Source: Lactifluus volemus | Taxonomy: Eukaryota; Basidiomycota; Agaricomycetes; Russulales; Russulaceae | Direction: 5' to 3' | Length of the DNA stretch: 64,000 nucleotides | NCBI GenBank assembly: GCA_022376515.1 | Contig: WTXI01000006.1 | Coordinates: 496,001 to 560,000 of the forward strand | Part shown: positions 11,756 to 24,039 of the stretch, piece after piece | Position numbering within the stretch: position 1 is the stretch's first letter | Layout of the letters: each line of letters starts with the position of its first letter | Position numbers and translations under genes: made by a program | Notes under the pieces: model-generated | Seen by the model: only the letters and a program-made list of their open reading frames with translations | Told to the model about the DNA's origin: nothing | The model's database searches: none

Positions 11756-14700
11756 ATGGCTTCTTCTTCCTCCTCACCTGCACTTGGATCAGGTGACCTC
11801 GTTGACCTCGTTCCCACCACCACCTCCGCTACTGTCCACCCTACCGACGATGCCATCCTTCAGGTTCTACAGGCATCGTTTCGGGTTGACCGGCCATATT
11901 TCAAGATTAACACCTCCAATCTTGTCGTTGTCAATCCCTTCAAAGCACTGGCGAGTACAAATGATAATAGTGCCAAAGAATACGAAGAACGTTGTTACAA
12001 AGATACATCACCGTCGTCCAGCTCTTCTCAGCCGCCTCTACCCCCCCATCCCTATGATTTGGCTGCCAGGGTGTATCTACTAATGCGAAGAAGGAGTGAA
12101 TCACAGGCCGTTATATTTCGGTGAGTGACAAGCGACTTCAATCTACCGACTCTCCTTCTCAACGTGTACACAGTGGGATCACTGGGTCGGGCAAGTCTTT
12201 CAGCAGAGACCTGTTCGTCAAGCAAATTTTGCGTCTATCCGCTCATTCCAAACGAGAGGCAAAGGTTGCTGAGTTTGTCAAAGCCTTCACATCGCTGTTA
12301 GATTCTTTCGGCAATGCCAAGACACTCATGAATCCAAATGCCTCCCGCCATGGCCGTTTTTTCGAACTCCATTTTAATGACCGTGGCCGCATAAGCGGTG
12401 CCAAGGTCCTTACGTATGGCCTTGATAAATCCCGACTGAACCGTCTCAGCCACGAGGAGCGCACCTACCACGTTTTCTATCAATTGCTGGCTGGCGCAAC
12501 ACCCACCGAACGCGATTTCTTCGCTTTAGAGGACCCATCTGATTATGCCCTCTTGGCCTCTTCTGGTACTTACCGCCTTCCCTCTGGGCCGTTCAGTGAC
12601 GATGCCATTGCCATGGATCAGTTGCGGGAAGATATGAAGACTTTGGGGTTCAAGTCGAAGCACGTGACATCCATCTTCAGCCTCCTCGTCGCCGTTCTTC
12701 TCCTTAGTAACCTCCAGTTTGCCGACGGTGATGGCCGCGATTCTTCCGCTTATGTCACCAACGCTCCAGTCCTCGATCATATCGCCAGGCTTCTTGGTGT
12801 CCTCTCGGATGACCTTGCGCAAACGCTGACCAACAAGACAACTACGTTCGCAAGGAGCTTTATACCGTTCTAATGAACGCCGGTCAAAGTTCGCTTCAGC
12901 GGGACCATTTCGCAAGGGATCTCTACGCTATTCTTTTCGCATTTGTTATGGAGACCGCAAACCACAAGGTTTCGCCAAATCCGCAGGATCCTCCGCCTCA
13001 TTCGCAAATAATTTTACTGGATCAGCCCGGGTTCCAGTCTCGCGGGCCCTCTTCCACTAGTTCCGTGATTTCGACTGCTGGTGCACCACTCATCCACGCG
13101 TACGGGCTAAATGGCTTTGACGAATTTTGTATCAATTTCGCGGACGAGCTCCTGCATTCCTACATGATCCGAATGACATTTGAGGACACTGTTGGCTATA
13201 ATGGCCATATGGCAGGGGACGGCGTCTCATTACCAATTGTCACGACAGTAGATAATTCCGCCTGCGTGGAATTGCTCCGCGGTGCCCAGCTCAACGAACG
13301 GGCTCACAAAAAGCCAGGCGGGTTCATCGGCGTCCTCTCCAAGGCCTGTTCATCGTACAAATCTGGGAAGAGTGGCGACAAGAAGGACGAAGATCTATTA
13401 CAAGACCTGGTTTCCCGGTTTGGTGTACACACCTCATTCGTTCCCAGTCCAAGTACCACGGAGCGCAATCTCTTCGGCATCAGTCACTATGCGGGAAGTT
13501 GCTCTTATGACGTCACTGGATTCGTTGAAAAGGACACCGACATCTTGGACTCCGCCTTCGTTTCCCTTCTTCGCAATTCCAGCGATCCGTTCATCTCAAA
13601 GCTTTTTGCTGGGCCAAGTCTAGCTGTAGAGAAGCACAGCAAGGACGAGAATATGATTGTGCAAGCACAAGTTTCGTCCAAGCCACTTCGTCATCCTACT
13701 CCCGTTTTGTCACCCAACCGAGTCGAGACGGGGGAAGAACATCCACACCTTGACCCCTCCAAGGTATATCCTGTTACCACACAACTTAATTTCACGCTTT
13801 CCGAGATGATTGCGAGTTTGGACCATGCTCACTTGTGGACGGTGTCGTGCATTCGGCCTAATGATTCGGGCTCGCCCAACTCATTTGACAAGCGTCGCGT
13901 CAAGGCGCAAATACGCTCTTTACTACTTGCGGATGTCATTGTGCGTCGGAAGACCGAGTATGTGGTCGACCTGGAATACGACGACTTCTGCGAGCGCTAT
14001 CTCTCGACAACTCCCGGCTCTACTCAGGAGAAGGTCCAGGGGTGTATTCAGGCCAACGGTTGGAGGGAGGGTATCGATTTCGCCCTTGGACATAGAATGA
14101 TCTGGTTGGCATACGGTCCGTGGAAGGCGATGGAAGACGGACTTCGCTCTGTAGAGAAGGAGCTGCGAAAGTCCCCGCAAGACGTCGATGACGAGAGCAA
14201 TTACCCTGATGATATCACTAACACCGACCATACCCATCAGGATCTCGGTTTCCCTCCGCACAGTGCTTACTATGGCCACAGTGACGAAAATCTTTTGCTC
14301 ACTCGTGTCACCACTAATGGAACCCGCTATCGTGACGCTAATGGCAATTACGGACAAGCCGGCTTGGCAACCCCCGGTCTATCTGCTCCCCCTTATAGAG
14401 AGGACGAAAGCGGATGGGGCTCTGAATATGACAAGAAAGAAGCATCACAAGACTCTCCAGAACCCTCCAAGGAAGGAGGGCTAGTTGTAAAGGATGCCCC
14501 GAATGCTATCGAAGAGGTCCCCACAAGTCGTTCTCGTAGGTTTTGGCTGTGTATCGTCTGGGCGACTACTTGGTGGATCCCGTCATTCTGCCTCTCGTGG
14601 GTTGGGCGTATGAAGCGTCCTGACATCCGCCTCGCGTGGCGAGAAAAGCTCACAATCTTCTTCCTCATATTCCTCGCAAATGCCACCGTCATATTTTACA

Positions 14701-17700
14701 TCGTTGAATTTGGACGCCTCCTTTGTCCAAACTTCGACAAGGCGTGGTCACTCACCGAGGTTTCTCAGCACACCGGCACGAATGACTACTGGGTAGCAAT
14801 TCAGGGTCAGGTTTATGACGTTTCAAACTTCATTCTACGGCAGCACAGCGATATAGCGGGCGAAGCTAGCAACTCCCAGAGTACATTGCAGACGTTAGCT
14901 GGGCAAGATCTGACTGACTACTTCCCACCACCACTTGTTCTTGGTTGTCCCAAACTGGTGACTAATGCAAATCTCATATTCCAATATCAGAACTTCAGCC
15001 CCTTGATCCCAACCGCTCTGCACACTTCCGGTGCCCAACAGAGCGCGCAAGGCACACAACTTGATAAGGCTGACTGGTATACCGCAAGATTTCTTCCCAC
15101 GATCAAGCAATACCACAAAGGCCCCGTCGTTTACGATAGCAAAGCGATCAAATCTGGGGCGAGCGATCAGAGCAACCCGAGGTTCGTATATTGATACTTC
15201 CATAACACTGTTCATGACCTTCCACAGGACATGGGCAATCTGGGAGAAATCTCTATATGACCTTACGGACTACTTCTATACCATCAATGCGAACCAGGGC
15301 AACACCGGTCCTTACACGTTTTTAAACAGCGATGTCACCAACATTTTCCAGCAGCAGCCGGGCCAGGATATCACAAAACAATTAAACGCTGCTCTGGGTA
15401 AACTAGATGAATCCACTGCTCAGAATAACATACAATGTTTGAAGAACATGTTTTACGTTGGGGAGAAGGATTTCCGCAAGGAGCCGCGATGTCAAGTGCA
15501 GAATTACCTCCTCATCGTGGCATCAAGTATCTTGGTTGCCTCTGTGGCCGTGAAGTGTAAGTGAATATGCACCCGCTCTAGTTCGTTGCTGATTCTTTAT
15601 CAACTTCAGTTCTGGCTGCGCTCCAGCTGAGCGGGAAGCGAAATCCTGAGATGCTCGACAAGTTCGTTCTCTGTCAAGTCCCCTGTTACACCGAGGGCGA
15701 GGACTCATTACGCCGAACCATCGATTCGCTCGCGGCTCTTCAGTATGACGACAAACGGAAATTGCTTTTTATTATCTGCGATGGTAACATCATTGGGAGT
15801 GGTAACGATAGGACGACCCCTCGTATCGTGCTGGATATTCTTGGTGTGGATCCCAAACTCGACCCCGAGCCTTTGTTGTTCAAGTCAATTGGCGAAGGCT
15901 CCCGACAAATTAATTATGGAAAGGTTTACTCCGGTCTCTACGAATTTGAGGGTCACGTCGTACCGTATGCCCATCTCACTCTTTTTTGTCACCTTCTGAT
16001 GAAAGTTTCAGTTACATGGTCATCGTTAAGGTCGGAAAACCGACTGAGCGCTCAAAGCCTGGCAATCGCGGAAAGCGTGACAGTCAAATATTACTCATGC
16101 ACTATCTCAACCGCGTTCATTTTGATAGCCCCATGTCGCCGCTGGAATTGGAGATCTATCACCAAATGCGCAACGTCATCGGCATTGACCCCGCCTTCTA
16201 TGAATACATCTTCACTGTCGATGCGGACACCGTAACTTTTACTTCCTTGCTTCGTAGGAGCCCGGCTGATTGGCGCGACCTTACAGACCGTCACCCCAGA
16301 ATCGCTTAATCGCCTTGTAGCTTCCGCTGCAGATGATTCAAGAATCATTGGGATTTGTGGGGAAACTCGACTTGAGAACGAAGAAGACTCCTGGTGGACG
16401 ATGATTCAGGTGCGTCGTTTGACATCGCCGCTAGTCAAACATCCCTCACTGGCGTATAGGTTTATGAGTATTATATCTCGCATAACCTATCCAAGGCATT
16501 TGAGAGCTTGTTTGGCTCTGTTACTTGTTTACCTGGGTGCTTTTCTATGTATCGCATTCGCACAGCTGACAAGGGCCGTCCAATCATCATCTCGAATCGG
16601 ATCATCGACGAATATTCGGAGCCTAATGTTGACACGCTACACAAGAAGAATCTACTATCTCTTGGTGAAGACCGGTTCCTGACCACTCTGCTCATGAAGC
16701 ACTTTCCAACATTCAAGACGAAGTTCACACAAGATGCGCGCGCCCATACAGTCGCTCCGGAGTCCTGGCGTGTACTACTTTCTCAGCGGCGTCGTTGGAT
16801 CAACTCGACAGTACATAACCTGTGCGAGCTTATTCTGCTCCCTGAGCTATTCGGATTTTGTTGTTTCTCGATGCGATTCTTTGTGTTTCTCGATTTGTTG
16901 GGCACACTGGTAGGTCATTGTTATTTCCGAGTAACCACCGTTCATCCGCTCACAACTCGCCCAGATACTCCCTGCTACTGTCGTATATGTATGTCACTGA
17001 AGGATTTCTGCGGTGGAGCTACTAATTCAAATTCGTAGTTGGTCTACCTCATCGTTATTGTTTCTACTGGACACACCGGCTTTCCACTCATCTCGGTCTT
17101 GATGATTGCGTGCGTTTATGGACTACAGGTAAGATGGAATCAAAGTTCCCATACCCTGGCTAACTTTATTTTCGTTGAGGCCCTCATATTCATTATCAGA
17201 CGAGAATTTATGCTGGTCGGCTGGATGGTCGTCTATCTCCTCTCGTATGTACATTGGCTCAGAAACAACATAAGAATGTCAGCGCTAACGTTAGATTTTA
17301 GCTATCCGATCTACAGCTTCTTGTTACCCGTATATTCTTTCTGGTGCATGGATGAATTCGGGTGGGGTAACACCCGTTTGGTCATCGGCGAAGGGAATAG
17401 CAAGAAGGTACTTATGAACGAAGATGAGAGGTTTGATGAGTCTATGATTCCTCTCAAGAAATTCAGCGGTATGGATTTTGCGTTCAGAGGACCCAGCAGT
17501 CTTACGCCGCGTTACAGAGTACGAGGCCGAGGCCTGGGAAACTGGCTCGCATCACTCTGAGGAGACTCGTCGCACTGAACTAAGCAAGCCTCGATCCCGT
17601 GTACAATCTGGTAGGGATTCACCGCGCAGTTATCAGCAAGCGTCACAATCTGGCGACTACTACCGTGACACGAACATAATGTCGAACCGCAAACTTCGCA

Positions 17701-18317
17701 GCCAGCCGTCGCATAGCAATGTTTCCCAGAATGCTCGCCAATCCTCGATGTCGCAGTACGGTGTTCCTCAACTTCCTCCCATGCCGCTTGGAGGCGGCTT
17801 CAATGGTTCACCTGCCGGTTCGGATTATGGAGGGCCGATATCCATACCTACTGTGCCGTATCAGCATACGGGAAGCATTTACGGCATACCATCTATGATG
17901 GGGGCACCTCAAAGTGCAATGATGCCTGGCCTGCATATGTTTAGTAGCCCCTTAGCCGGCGGTGTATCGCCGTCTCCGTCTGCGGTCGGTGCTCCCCCTC
18001 CATCGGCTGGTCTAAACCAACGGCCCATGTCAACGTTTTCATTTGCGACGACCGTTAATCCGTTCGCGGGACCAAGCCAGAATCCAGACCCAACCGACGA
18101 GGAATTATTCCAGGCGTTGCGGAATTACTTGAGCACACAAGACTTGATGAGCGTCACAAAGAAGTGAGTGATCTAACTTGCTGCTACTGAACCTTTGCTT
18201 ACTGTGAACTCGAGGACTGCGCGTGAGGCGATCACGGCCCGCTTTCCGAGGGCAGATCTTACCTCGAAAAAGGCCTTCTTGAATGATTCCATAGACAAGA
18301 TTTTGTCCGAGTCATGA
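11756..18317 (+). CDS. Chitin synthase with myosin motor-like domain (class V/VII type)
   Basis: Plasma-membrane enzyme that polymerises UDP-GlcNAc into wall chitin; the motor-like domain is thought to aid delivery or tethering. Exon 1 (11756-12120) has the myosin start [16 protein letters not shown]. After the intron 12121-12173 comes the P-loop GITGSGKS, then [13 protein letters not shown] and LLDQPGF. Next is a cytochrome b5-like region ([20 protein letters not shown]), hydrophobic helices and the GT2 core: [32 protein letters not shown] and the product motif QRRRW. The tail ends in a DEK_C region ([21 protein letters not shown]), stop 18315-18317. About eleven further short introns all join in frame. 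One frame break occurs at 12838-12845: NKTT must continue as [10 protein letters not shown], one base out of register, with no splice site. Without the missing base the frame stops at 12870-12872. Confidence 0.95.
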
Positions 18318-18904
18318 GGACATTCTCACTTACATCTGTACGAGTTATTTTGGTCCCCTTTGCACGCATTTGCTATCATATTACCATGAACAATCGGATA
18401 ATATCCTCCTACTTTGCTCCTATCGTCAGGAGCGCCCCCGTCGTACTCGCGTTCTCGTTCTTTTATCACACGTCGGACTTGCACTACGGACACGCTTTTC
18501 TTTTTAATCGCATAGTTAATGATGAACAATTTCGAATTGACTTTGGTGCTTTCGGGATAGTCAGCGGTAACAAAAAAATGACATCATACCACGTGATGGT
18601 AACGGTCACAGATACGTTCCCACGCGTCGGAGAACCCCGATGTCACGCACTCACGAATGTGACTGTCACTGTGACGCCCCGACCTGCCCTCCTCCTTAGT
18701 TAGTCCCTCCCGCCCCCGTACTTAACAATTATGGCTGGTATATTTCGTTGTCAGGAATATGACAGATCCACGAGGATGTAAAAAAAATTGGACCCTGGAT
18801 GGGATGACAGAATGCAGGCCATTAACCTGGCAGTTGGTGCTCTGAATGCAAACTTGTATATAGTTGCTCCACTAAAACAACTTTTGTCTCCCCCCCTTTG
18901 ACAG
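18318..18904. other. Intergenic, no gene recognised
   Basis: Downstream of the chitin synthase stop. The one longer plus-strand frame (18314-18703) overlaps the chitin synthase stop codon and has no family resemblance. Presumably the 3' UTR and terminator of the chitin synthase plus flank of the decayed gene. Confidence 0.35.
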
Positions 18905-19240
18905 GTGCTCGCCCTCCGAAATCTCTCTCGCCTCTGGGGCTGGCTCAACTCATTTGAGCTGCCAGTCTGGCTTCGACCGGGCTTCAAGCTTTACACCCCC
19001 CTTTCGGCTTGACCTTACAGAAATCGAGCCTGCAGACCTTTGTGAGTATTCTTCTCTTGGCTTTCTTTTATCATTTTCTTGCTCCAGGCTCATCCCGTCA
19101 CTGACTCTGCTCTCGTTTCCCCTGCAGATGGCACGGTCCTTCCTTTCGGTGCTGTACAAGGCGCACGTGTTGAATGGGTTAAAGGGCGTACCTATTCCCT
19201 CGACACACTTCTCGGCATCGAGCGACCGAGACCTCGAACC
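18905..19240 (+). pseudogene. Decayed phosphatidylserine decarboxylase fragment (Psd1-like)
   Basis: Pieces of a Psd1-type sequence lie in order but in shifting frames: [19 protein letters not shown] then [47 protein letters not shown] (the start of this block is read across a shift); then VEWVKGRTYSLDTLLG. These match the N-terminal half of phosphatidylserine decarboxylase, which makes phosphatidylethanolamine in mitochondria. At least three small indels occur within about 110 bp, and the sequence stops being recognisable shortly after GIERP. The C-terminal half, including the LGST-type self-cleavage motif, is absent. The density of breaks is far above that of neighbouring genes, so this is a relic copy and not a gene hit by one sequencing error. 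The functional PSD gene is presumably elsewhere. Confidence 0.75.
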
Positions 19241-21096
19241 GGAAAACCCAACGTTTAGACTGGCCGGGGTCAGATTCGGTTCCGAACCTGAATCCATCTG
19301 GCAACACCGCTGCCAGTGACCGCGGCCGACGCCGACTTCCTGCAGCTTTCCCGCCACGATGACGCCCTCATCGATACCGAGTCTTGCCTACTTCTCCAAC
19401 CAGGCTCATTCAAAGTGTTGTACACTCGGGCATGCATCCGGCTTCATAATGAATAGTACAAGACACCATCGCGGACTTTCGGGCTGCCCTCGGGCAAGCC
19501 GAGTTTGAGAGCATGGGACGCGGACGTGTGTGCATTTCAAGGCGAGCTCAAACGTGCCGAGTCGTAGCATGATGAAGGATTGTTTTAAAATACCCGGTAC
19601 CTCGTGATTGAACTGAGCCGGACATCAAAAAGGCGAATCACTCAAACACCAACCAGACAAGGTGCGTTTCCTCACCTATCCATTCGTGGGTTATGTCTAA
19701 AACTTTGTTTTTTGGGTTGGTTATTGGTGCAGGGCAGTGAAGAAGAAAACATCTGAGTCGTTAAGACTCATGCGGTGCTTTCGGATCTGTGGAGGCGCGA
19801 ACGTACGATCTCGGTGAGGATGTTCGCTAGATCGGCGGGGTTTATACCGGAGGGACGCCGCATATGCGACGACGAACCTGTCATGCCATCTTCATCTTCG
19901 CGCAGTTCGACGTTGCGGGTGGTAGCGGGGATTCTCATTGGGGGGTCCGCCGGGGCACCACATAGATTTCGTGGGTTCTAACCTTCAGCTAGTGCCCCGA
20001 AGCTCGCTACAATTTTTGCTGTTGGACCGGAGGACGCAGTCCATCATGTCAGCGACGAGGTCCTTGAAGGTTTCTCGAACATGCAAACCCTCGTTACAAC
20101 ATCCCTGTCAAGTTGCCAACATGCCCCACCGAAATCACATGGCAAACTCATACGCTGAACTCAGCAAGTGCTGATGGTAGGTGTCGTTTATAGCTCCTCC
20201 GGGCTAACATGAAATGCTGATACCTCGAGCAGCGTTCGAATGCCATACCCGAGAAAAGAGGGCCACGATTGATGCTATCGAAGCAGATATACAAGTTGAG
20301 TCTGGGTATCTTCAACGTGCCATCGCGGCTGGCTGGCGTGTCGAAGTCTGTGGAGGCAAATGCTTCCAAAGTGACCACAGAGGTTCGTCTTTCCGCAATT
20401 TCTCCGTGTGTTCCGTTAAGTGATTGTCGTTATCGACATCGAAGTTTGCTAGAGCAGGCTAGGTCTTGTACTACTTCGCATTTGACTTTTCTCTCAGAGA
20501 TGAGAATGCATGGTATTGTACAATTGTGATCAACAAGTTCAATACAGAAAGGATGAAAAATACAAGTGATTACTTTTTGTTGGAATGTATTGGTGCTTTG
20601 GGATGAGATACAGGATGCCGAGAAGAACGACTCTGCTAGGTCAGAGGAGCCCGAAGAATTGAAAGTGCCGCTATCGTTATCGGCGCCCTGAGGGCAACCC
20701 GGGCTGAATCATAGACGCTCCCCACTGGGGGTGGACGCCCAGGCTGTCTTAGGATAGCCCTACAATTTTTTGAGGCCCCCTCACGTTTTTACGAGGCCAA
20801 TGCCTCACATGAGGATTGAACACGCCTGAGCGTCATCTCGTCTTGTTGATACCATCATGATTTTTTCTCACGTTTCAACTTAATACTTCGACCTGTAATC
20901 ATACAAACAGTTACTTTGTACGAGGGACTTGAACACTTCAAATAGAATGCAGTGAGGGCATCAGTTTTTCCCTTTTTCGTTCTCTTTCGTTTTTGTGCGC
21001 ATTTTCGCGTTCTCTCACTTTCCCCACTTGTTTTCATTCATTTCTCCATTCAGAGCTTCAATTATCACACTACTTTTTCTATGATGCTATCAAGAC
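19241..21096. other. Gene-poor stretch with a small orphan coding-like frame
   Basis: No family member recognised. The only coding-looking patch is on the minus strand: an ATG at 19936-19938 leads to a 56-residue frame ending at 19768-19770, containing MRRPSGINPADLANIL. Just upstream on the same strand a piece reading HVRETFKDLVADMMDCVL (about 20015-20085) could belong with it, but no full gene could be assembled. It may be another relic. Confidence 0.25.
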
Positions 21097-23474
21097 CTAA
21101 CAAGGACAAACGCTCTCCAGTGAGACATGCGGGGTTGGAAAGTAGACACGGGAAGGGGTACTGGTTGAGGTAGAGAGGAGGATGGGAAGGATGGAGAGTG
21201 GGGAGGATAGGGAAATAGAAACGGAGACGGTGGAGGGAGAGAAGGAGAGCCGATCCTGAGACAAGTCTGTGTCCATGTTACAGCCGTAGGTCAACGTAGG
21301 AGGCGGCTCGTTGGCGGGAGGAAGGGTCCAGATGCCAGAAGGATCAAATGTACAGGAGTCATGAGTATTGGATGTGCAGGTACAACGATTTGGGGTGCAA
21401 CAAGGTGACCAAGACCAAGAATGAGCACTGATATGAGGATGCATGGCAGATTGAGGCCACGATGAAAGCAATGTTGGAAGAATAAAGGAATATGGGGAAG
21501 AGACAAAGCCATGGTTGGCAAGCGTCATGGTTGAAGCCCCACAAACGCCGTTAGCGGCTCGATAACGTCCTTTAAATCTTCCAGCGTACTACATATGGGT
21601 ATCCGGTCTGCCCAAAACGGGAAGAAAGTCTGCAGTACATACTTATTCTAACGCGCACTGGTGGTGGTGGTGGCAGTGTCAAGGGTGAGAGGATGCATCT
21701 GATGGCCAGGGCTGTTGGTGGTTAGTCACAGGCAGAGAATCAGCAACAGACATACCTGGTGGGTATGCTTGAAGCACTGCTGGAACAGTAGCATATCTAT
21801 CTTCCTCGACAATCAGCGGAGGGGGCTACAATATATCAGTGTCAGGCAGGGAGGAAACCAGGATCAATCTTACCATCTCGGCTTGGGGGGTGAGCCTAAC
21901 CATCCATCCGACGCACCAGCCCGTCTCTGCCTGCTGCCATGGGCAGCATCATCAAAACATAGTCCGTCTGCAGGTGGTCGATAACCCCTGGGATCACTGA
22001 GGGAACCCATGGAGGAGGCGGTGGAGGATACGGACTCAGCGATGGTCTGGCTGGGCACCACGGAGGCCTGCGACTCATATCTGAGTCATATGCACTGGAA
22101 TTGGGACAGTAATCCGCCATATGGGGGTAATTCGGTACGAAGTGTCAGGTTGGCACTTTGAGGTCGTGGGCTACAAGCATCATGTCAGAAGTTTTGGGGC
22201 ACGAATGCGGGTGGTGCCAATGGCTGAACTTGCACAGCACTCGAGGGACGCACTGGCGAAGCTCATCCAATAAATGATTTGTCAATAATTGTCCATCCCA
22301 CAACGTGTCAGCTTGTGCCTTGACGGCATTCAGTACGTCGTGGATGCGGTTGAGGATATCACAATCTATACCGGGAGCTGTAGGCCTGACAGTAGCACTT
22401 GAGTTTACTGACAGTCTGGGGGATACAGAAGTCTAAGAAAGATATTCACCTGACGTTTGGAGGGGAACATGATATAGGTGTCAAGGGGAGGATCTCAGAC
22501 AAAGGAGAGCTAGATCGCGAAGAGGGTGGTGGTGACAATGGAGAGGAAGAGGATATAGGCAAAGATGACTTGAGGACTCGGACTCTACCAGCTCAGATTC
22601 CATCAAGCTGAGGTCATCCGAGTGATGAGATAACAGGAATGATATACTAGAACTTAAAGAGCTCGGAGAACGTGTGCTACGCGGAGGGGGTGTCAACAGA
22701 ATGAGAACGTGTCACGGGCTTGCCTTCTCAATCACAGGGGGAGGCTTTGTAAGTTAGGGTACTCGGGTGCACCACGGGGCTCACGTCAAGATACAACACC
22801 TCCTTCTCACGCATGTAATCGGCGAGATCGGGAAGTTCATTCTGAAGGTCCCCAAGATGATCATGAATGCCCTGATTATCGCGCTGTCTGTCACCCTCCA
22901 GGCCATGAAGATACTGGAGAAGACGGTTAACGTCACCTGTAACGATGACGCTCGGTCTCTCGGAAGGCGCTCCTTCTGGGGGTATGGCCAGGTCGGAATA
23001 TATGGATGGAGTGTTGCCACGAGGACTGATGAAGTCGTGGGAAGCGTCTCAGGGCTGCGAATCGGCGACGGACCAGGTAAATACGGTGGAACGGAGTGAT
23101 AGGCCTTGAAGCGGGCACAGGAGGCAGTGTTACCGCTGCAGTACCGCTCAGATGACTTGATAGAGGAGGGAGAAGGGCTCGATACAGACTCTGACCACGG
23201 GAACTTAAGCATCCCGAATGTGTGAGTCCGACGCGCGCAGCACCTCGAGCACGGCCGTCTCGTCCGCGTCTTCCTCTGCACAAATAAATTTTCCGTCGTA
23301 TGACGGTACCCGGCGGGGTGATCCGATTGCTACGGGCCAGGAGCCGCTGCCTCGCAATAGGGTGGCTGTGTTTGCAAGGAGGTGTTGAGTCTTGAGACCA
23401 TAGCGGCAGGCTGGCAGAAATGGGGGGGGAGGATGTGTCAGGGAGGTGTTGGTCCAACACCAATGCCATTCCAC
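21097..23474 (-). CDS. Large disordered coiled-coil protein of unknown function (agaricomycete family)
   Basis: Several exon-sized pieces on the minus strand share features with a proline-rich agaricomycete family of unknown role. One piece (about 22735-22935) reads GDVNRLLQYLHGLEGD, DHLGDLQNELPDLADYMREK, a likely amphipathic coiled coil. Another (about 22481-22696) contains SFLLSHHSDDLSLMESE. A third (about 22240-22370) reads LNRIHDVLNAVKAQADTLWD followed by NHLLDELRQ. Downstream lie P/S-rich frames (21896-22120 and 21097-21528); upstream, a frame ending near 23205 has KFICAEEDADETAVLEVLR. Exon joins, start and stop are not resolved and more single-base breaks may be present. The family similarity is my recollection of predicted proteins; the coiled-coil pieces are visible directly. 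Confidence 0.45.
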
Positions 23475-23650
23475 ACGCCGATGACTGGCATCAGGCGCTC
23501 GGGCAGTCGCAATGGCGCCACCAGCACGATCCTGATGCCAAGAGCTTCAACACGGTGTGAATGGTTCCCCTCAGCGCCGAGGAATGACACGAGGCCATCC
23601 CTTATCAAAGGGGACAAAAAGGGATGAACAGGGATGGACGGGAAGCAAGG

Positions 23651-24039
23651 AAGCCAAAGAAAAACAAGTCAGTGAGGCAAAAGAGTGGAGATAGCGTACT
23701 TAGCAATGCTTGAAAAGGAAGCACCCCTCAGATATCCCAATGTCCCTCCAACGCGAGCGTGTTCGAAATAAACGGGACGTTGACACCATCCGAATGGCTC
23801 TACGCAGTCCCCCCTCAAGCATGCTGTTGGCAGCAGTGGCAACAGATGGCATTAACAATAGTGTTGAGGGCAAGGGTGAGGAGAGTTGGCTCAGAGAATG
23901 AGGAGGCCCTATGGCACAAGCTGTGGGGTCGACTTTTGATAGCGGTGAGCGAGGAAACCAAAGCAAACTACAGAGAAGTCAGTGAGACAGAAGAGTGGAG
24001 ACAGCGTACCAAGCAACACCTGAAAGGGAAGGACCCCTC
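23651..24039 (+). repeat. Imperfect direct repeat, two ~80-bp copies about 300 bp apart
   Basis: Copy 1 at 23651-23729 and copy 2 at 23953-24039 share blocks such as AAGTCAGTGAG, AGAGTGGAGA, AGCGTAC and CACCCCTC/GACCCCTC with small indels, roughly 80% identical by eye. A local duplication is the simplest origin. No target-site duplication or terminal inverted repeat was seen. Confidence 0.6.

Noticed and set aside
12873..15194. Long frame starting [11 protein letters not shown] as a separate gene downstream of a short motor-like gene
   Set aside because: It continues the same myosin-like domain one base out of frame, with no promoter or splice site between; one gene with a frame break explains it.
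18950..19357. 135-residue minus-strand frame
   Set aside because: It lies antisense to the decarboxylase relic blocks and has no motifs of its own.
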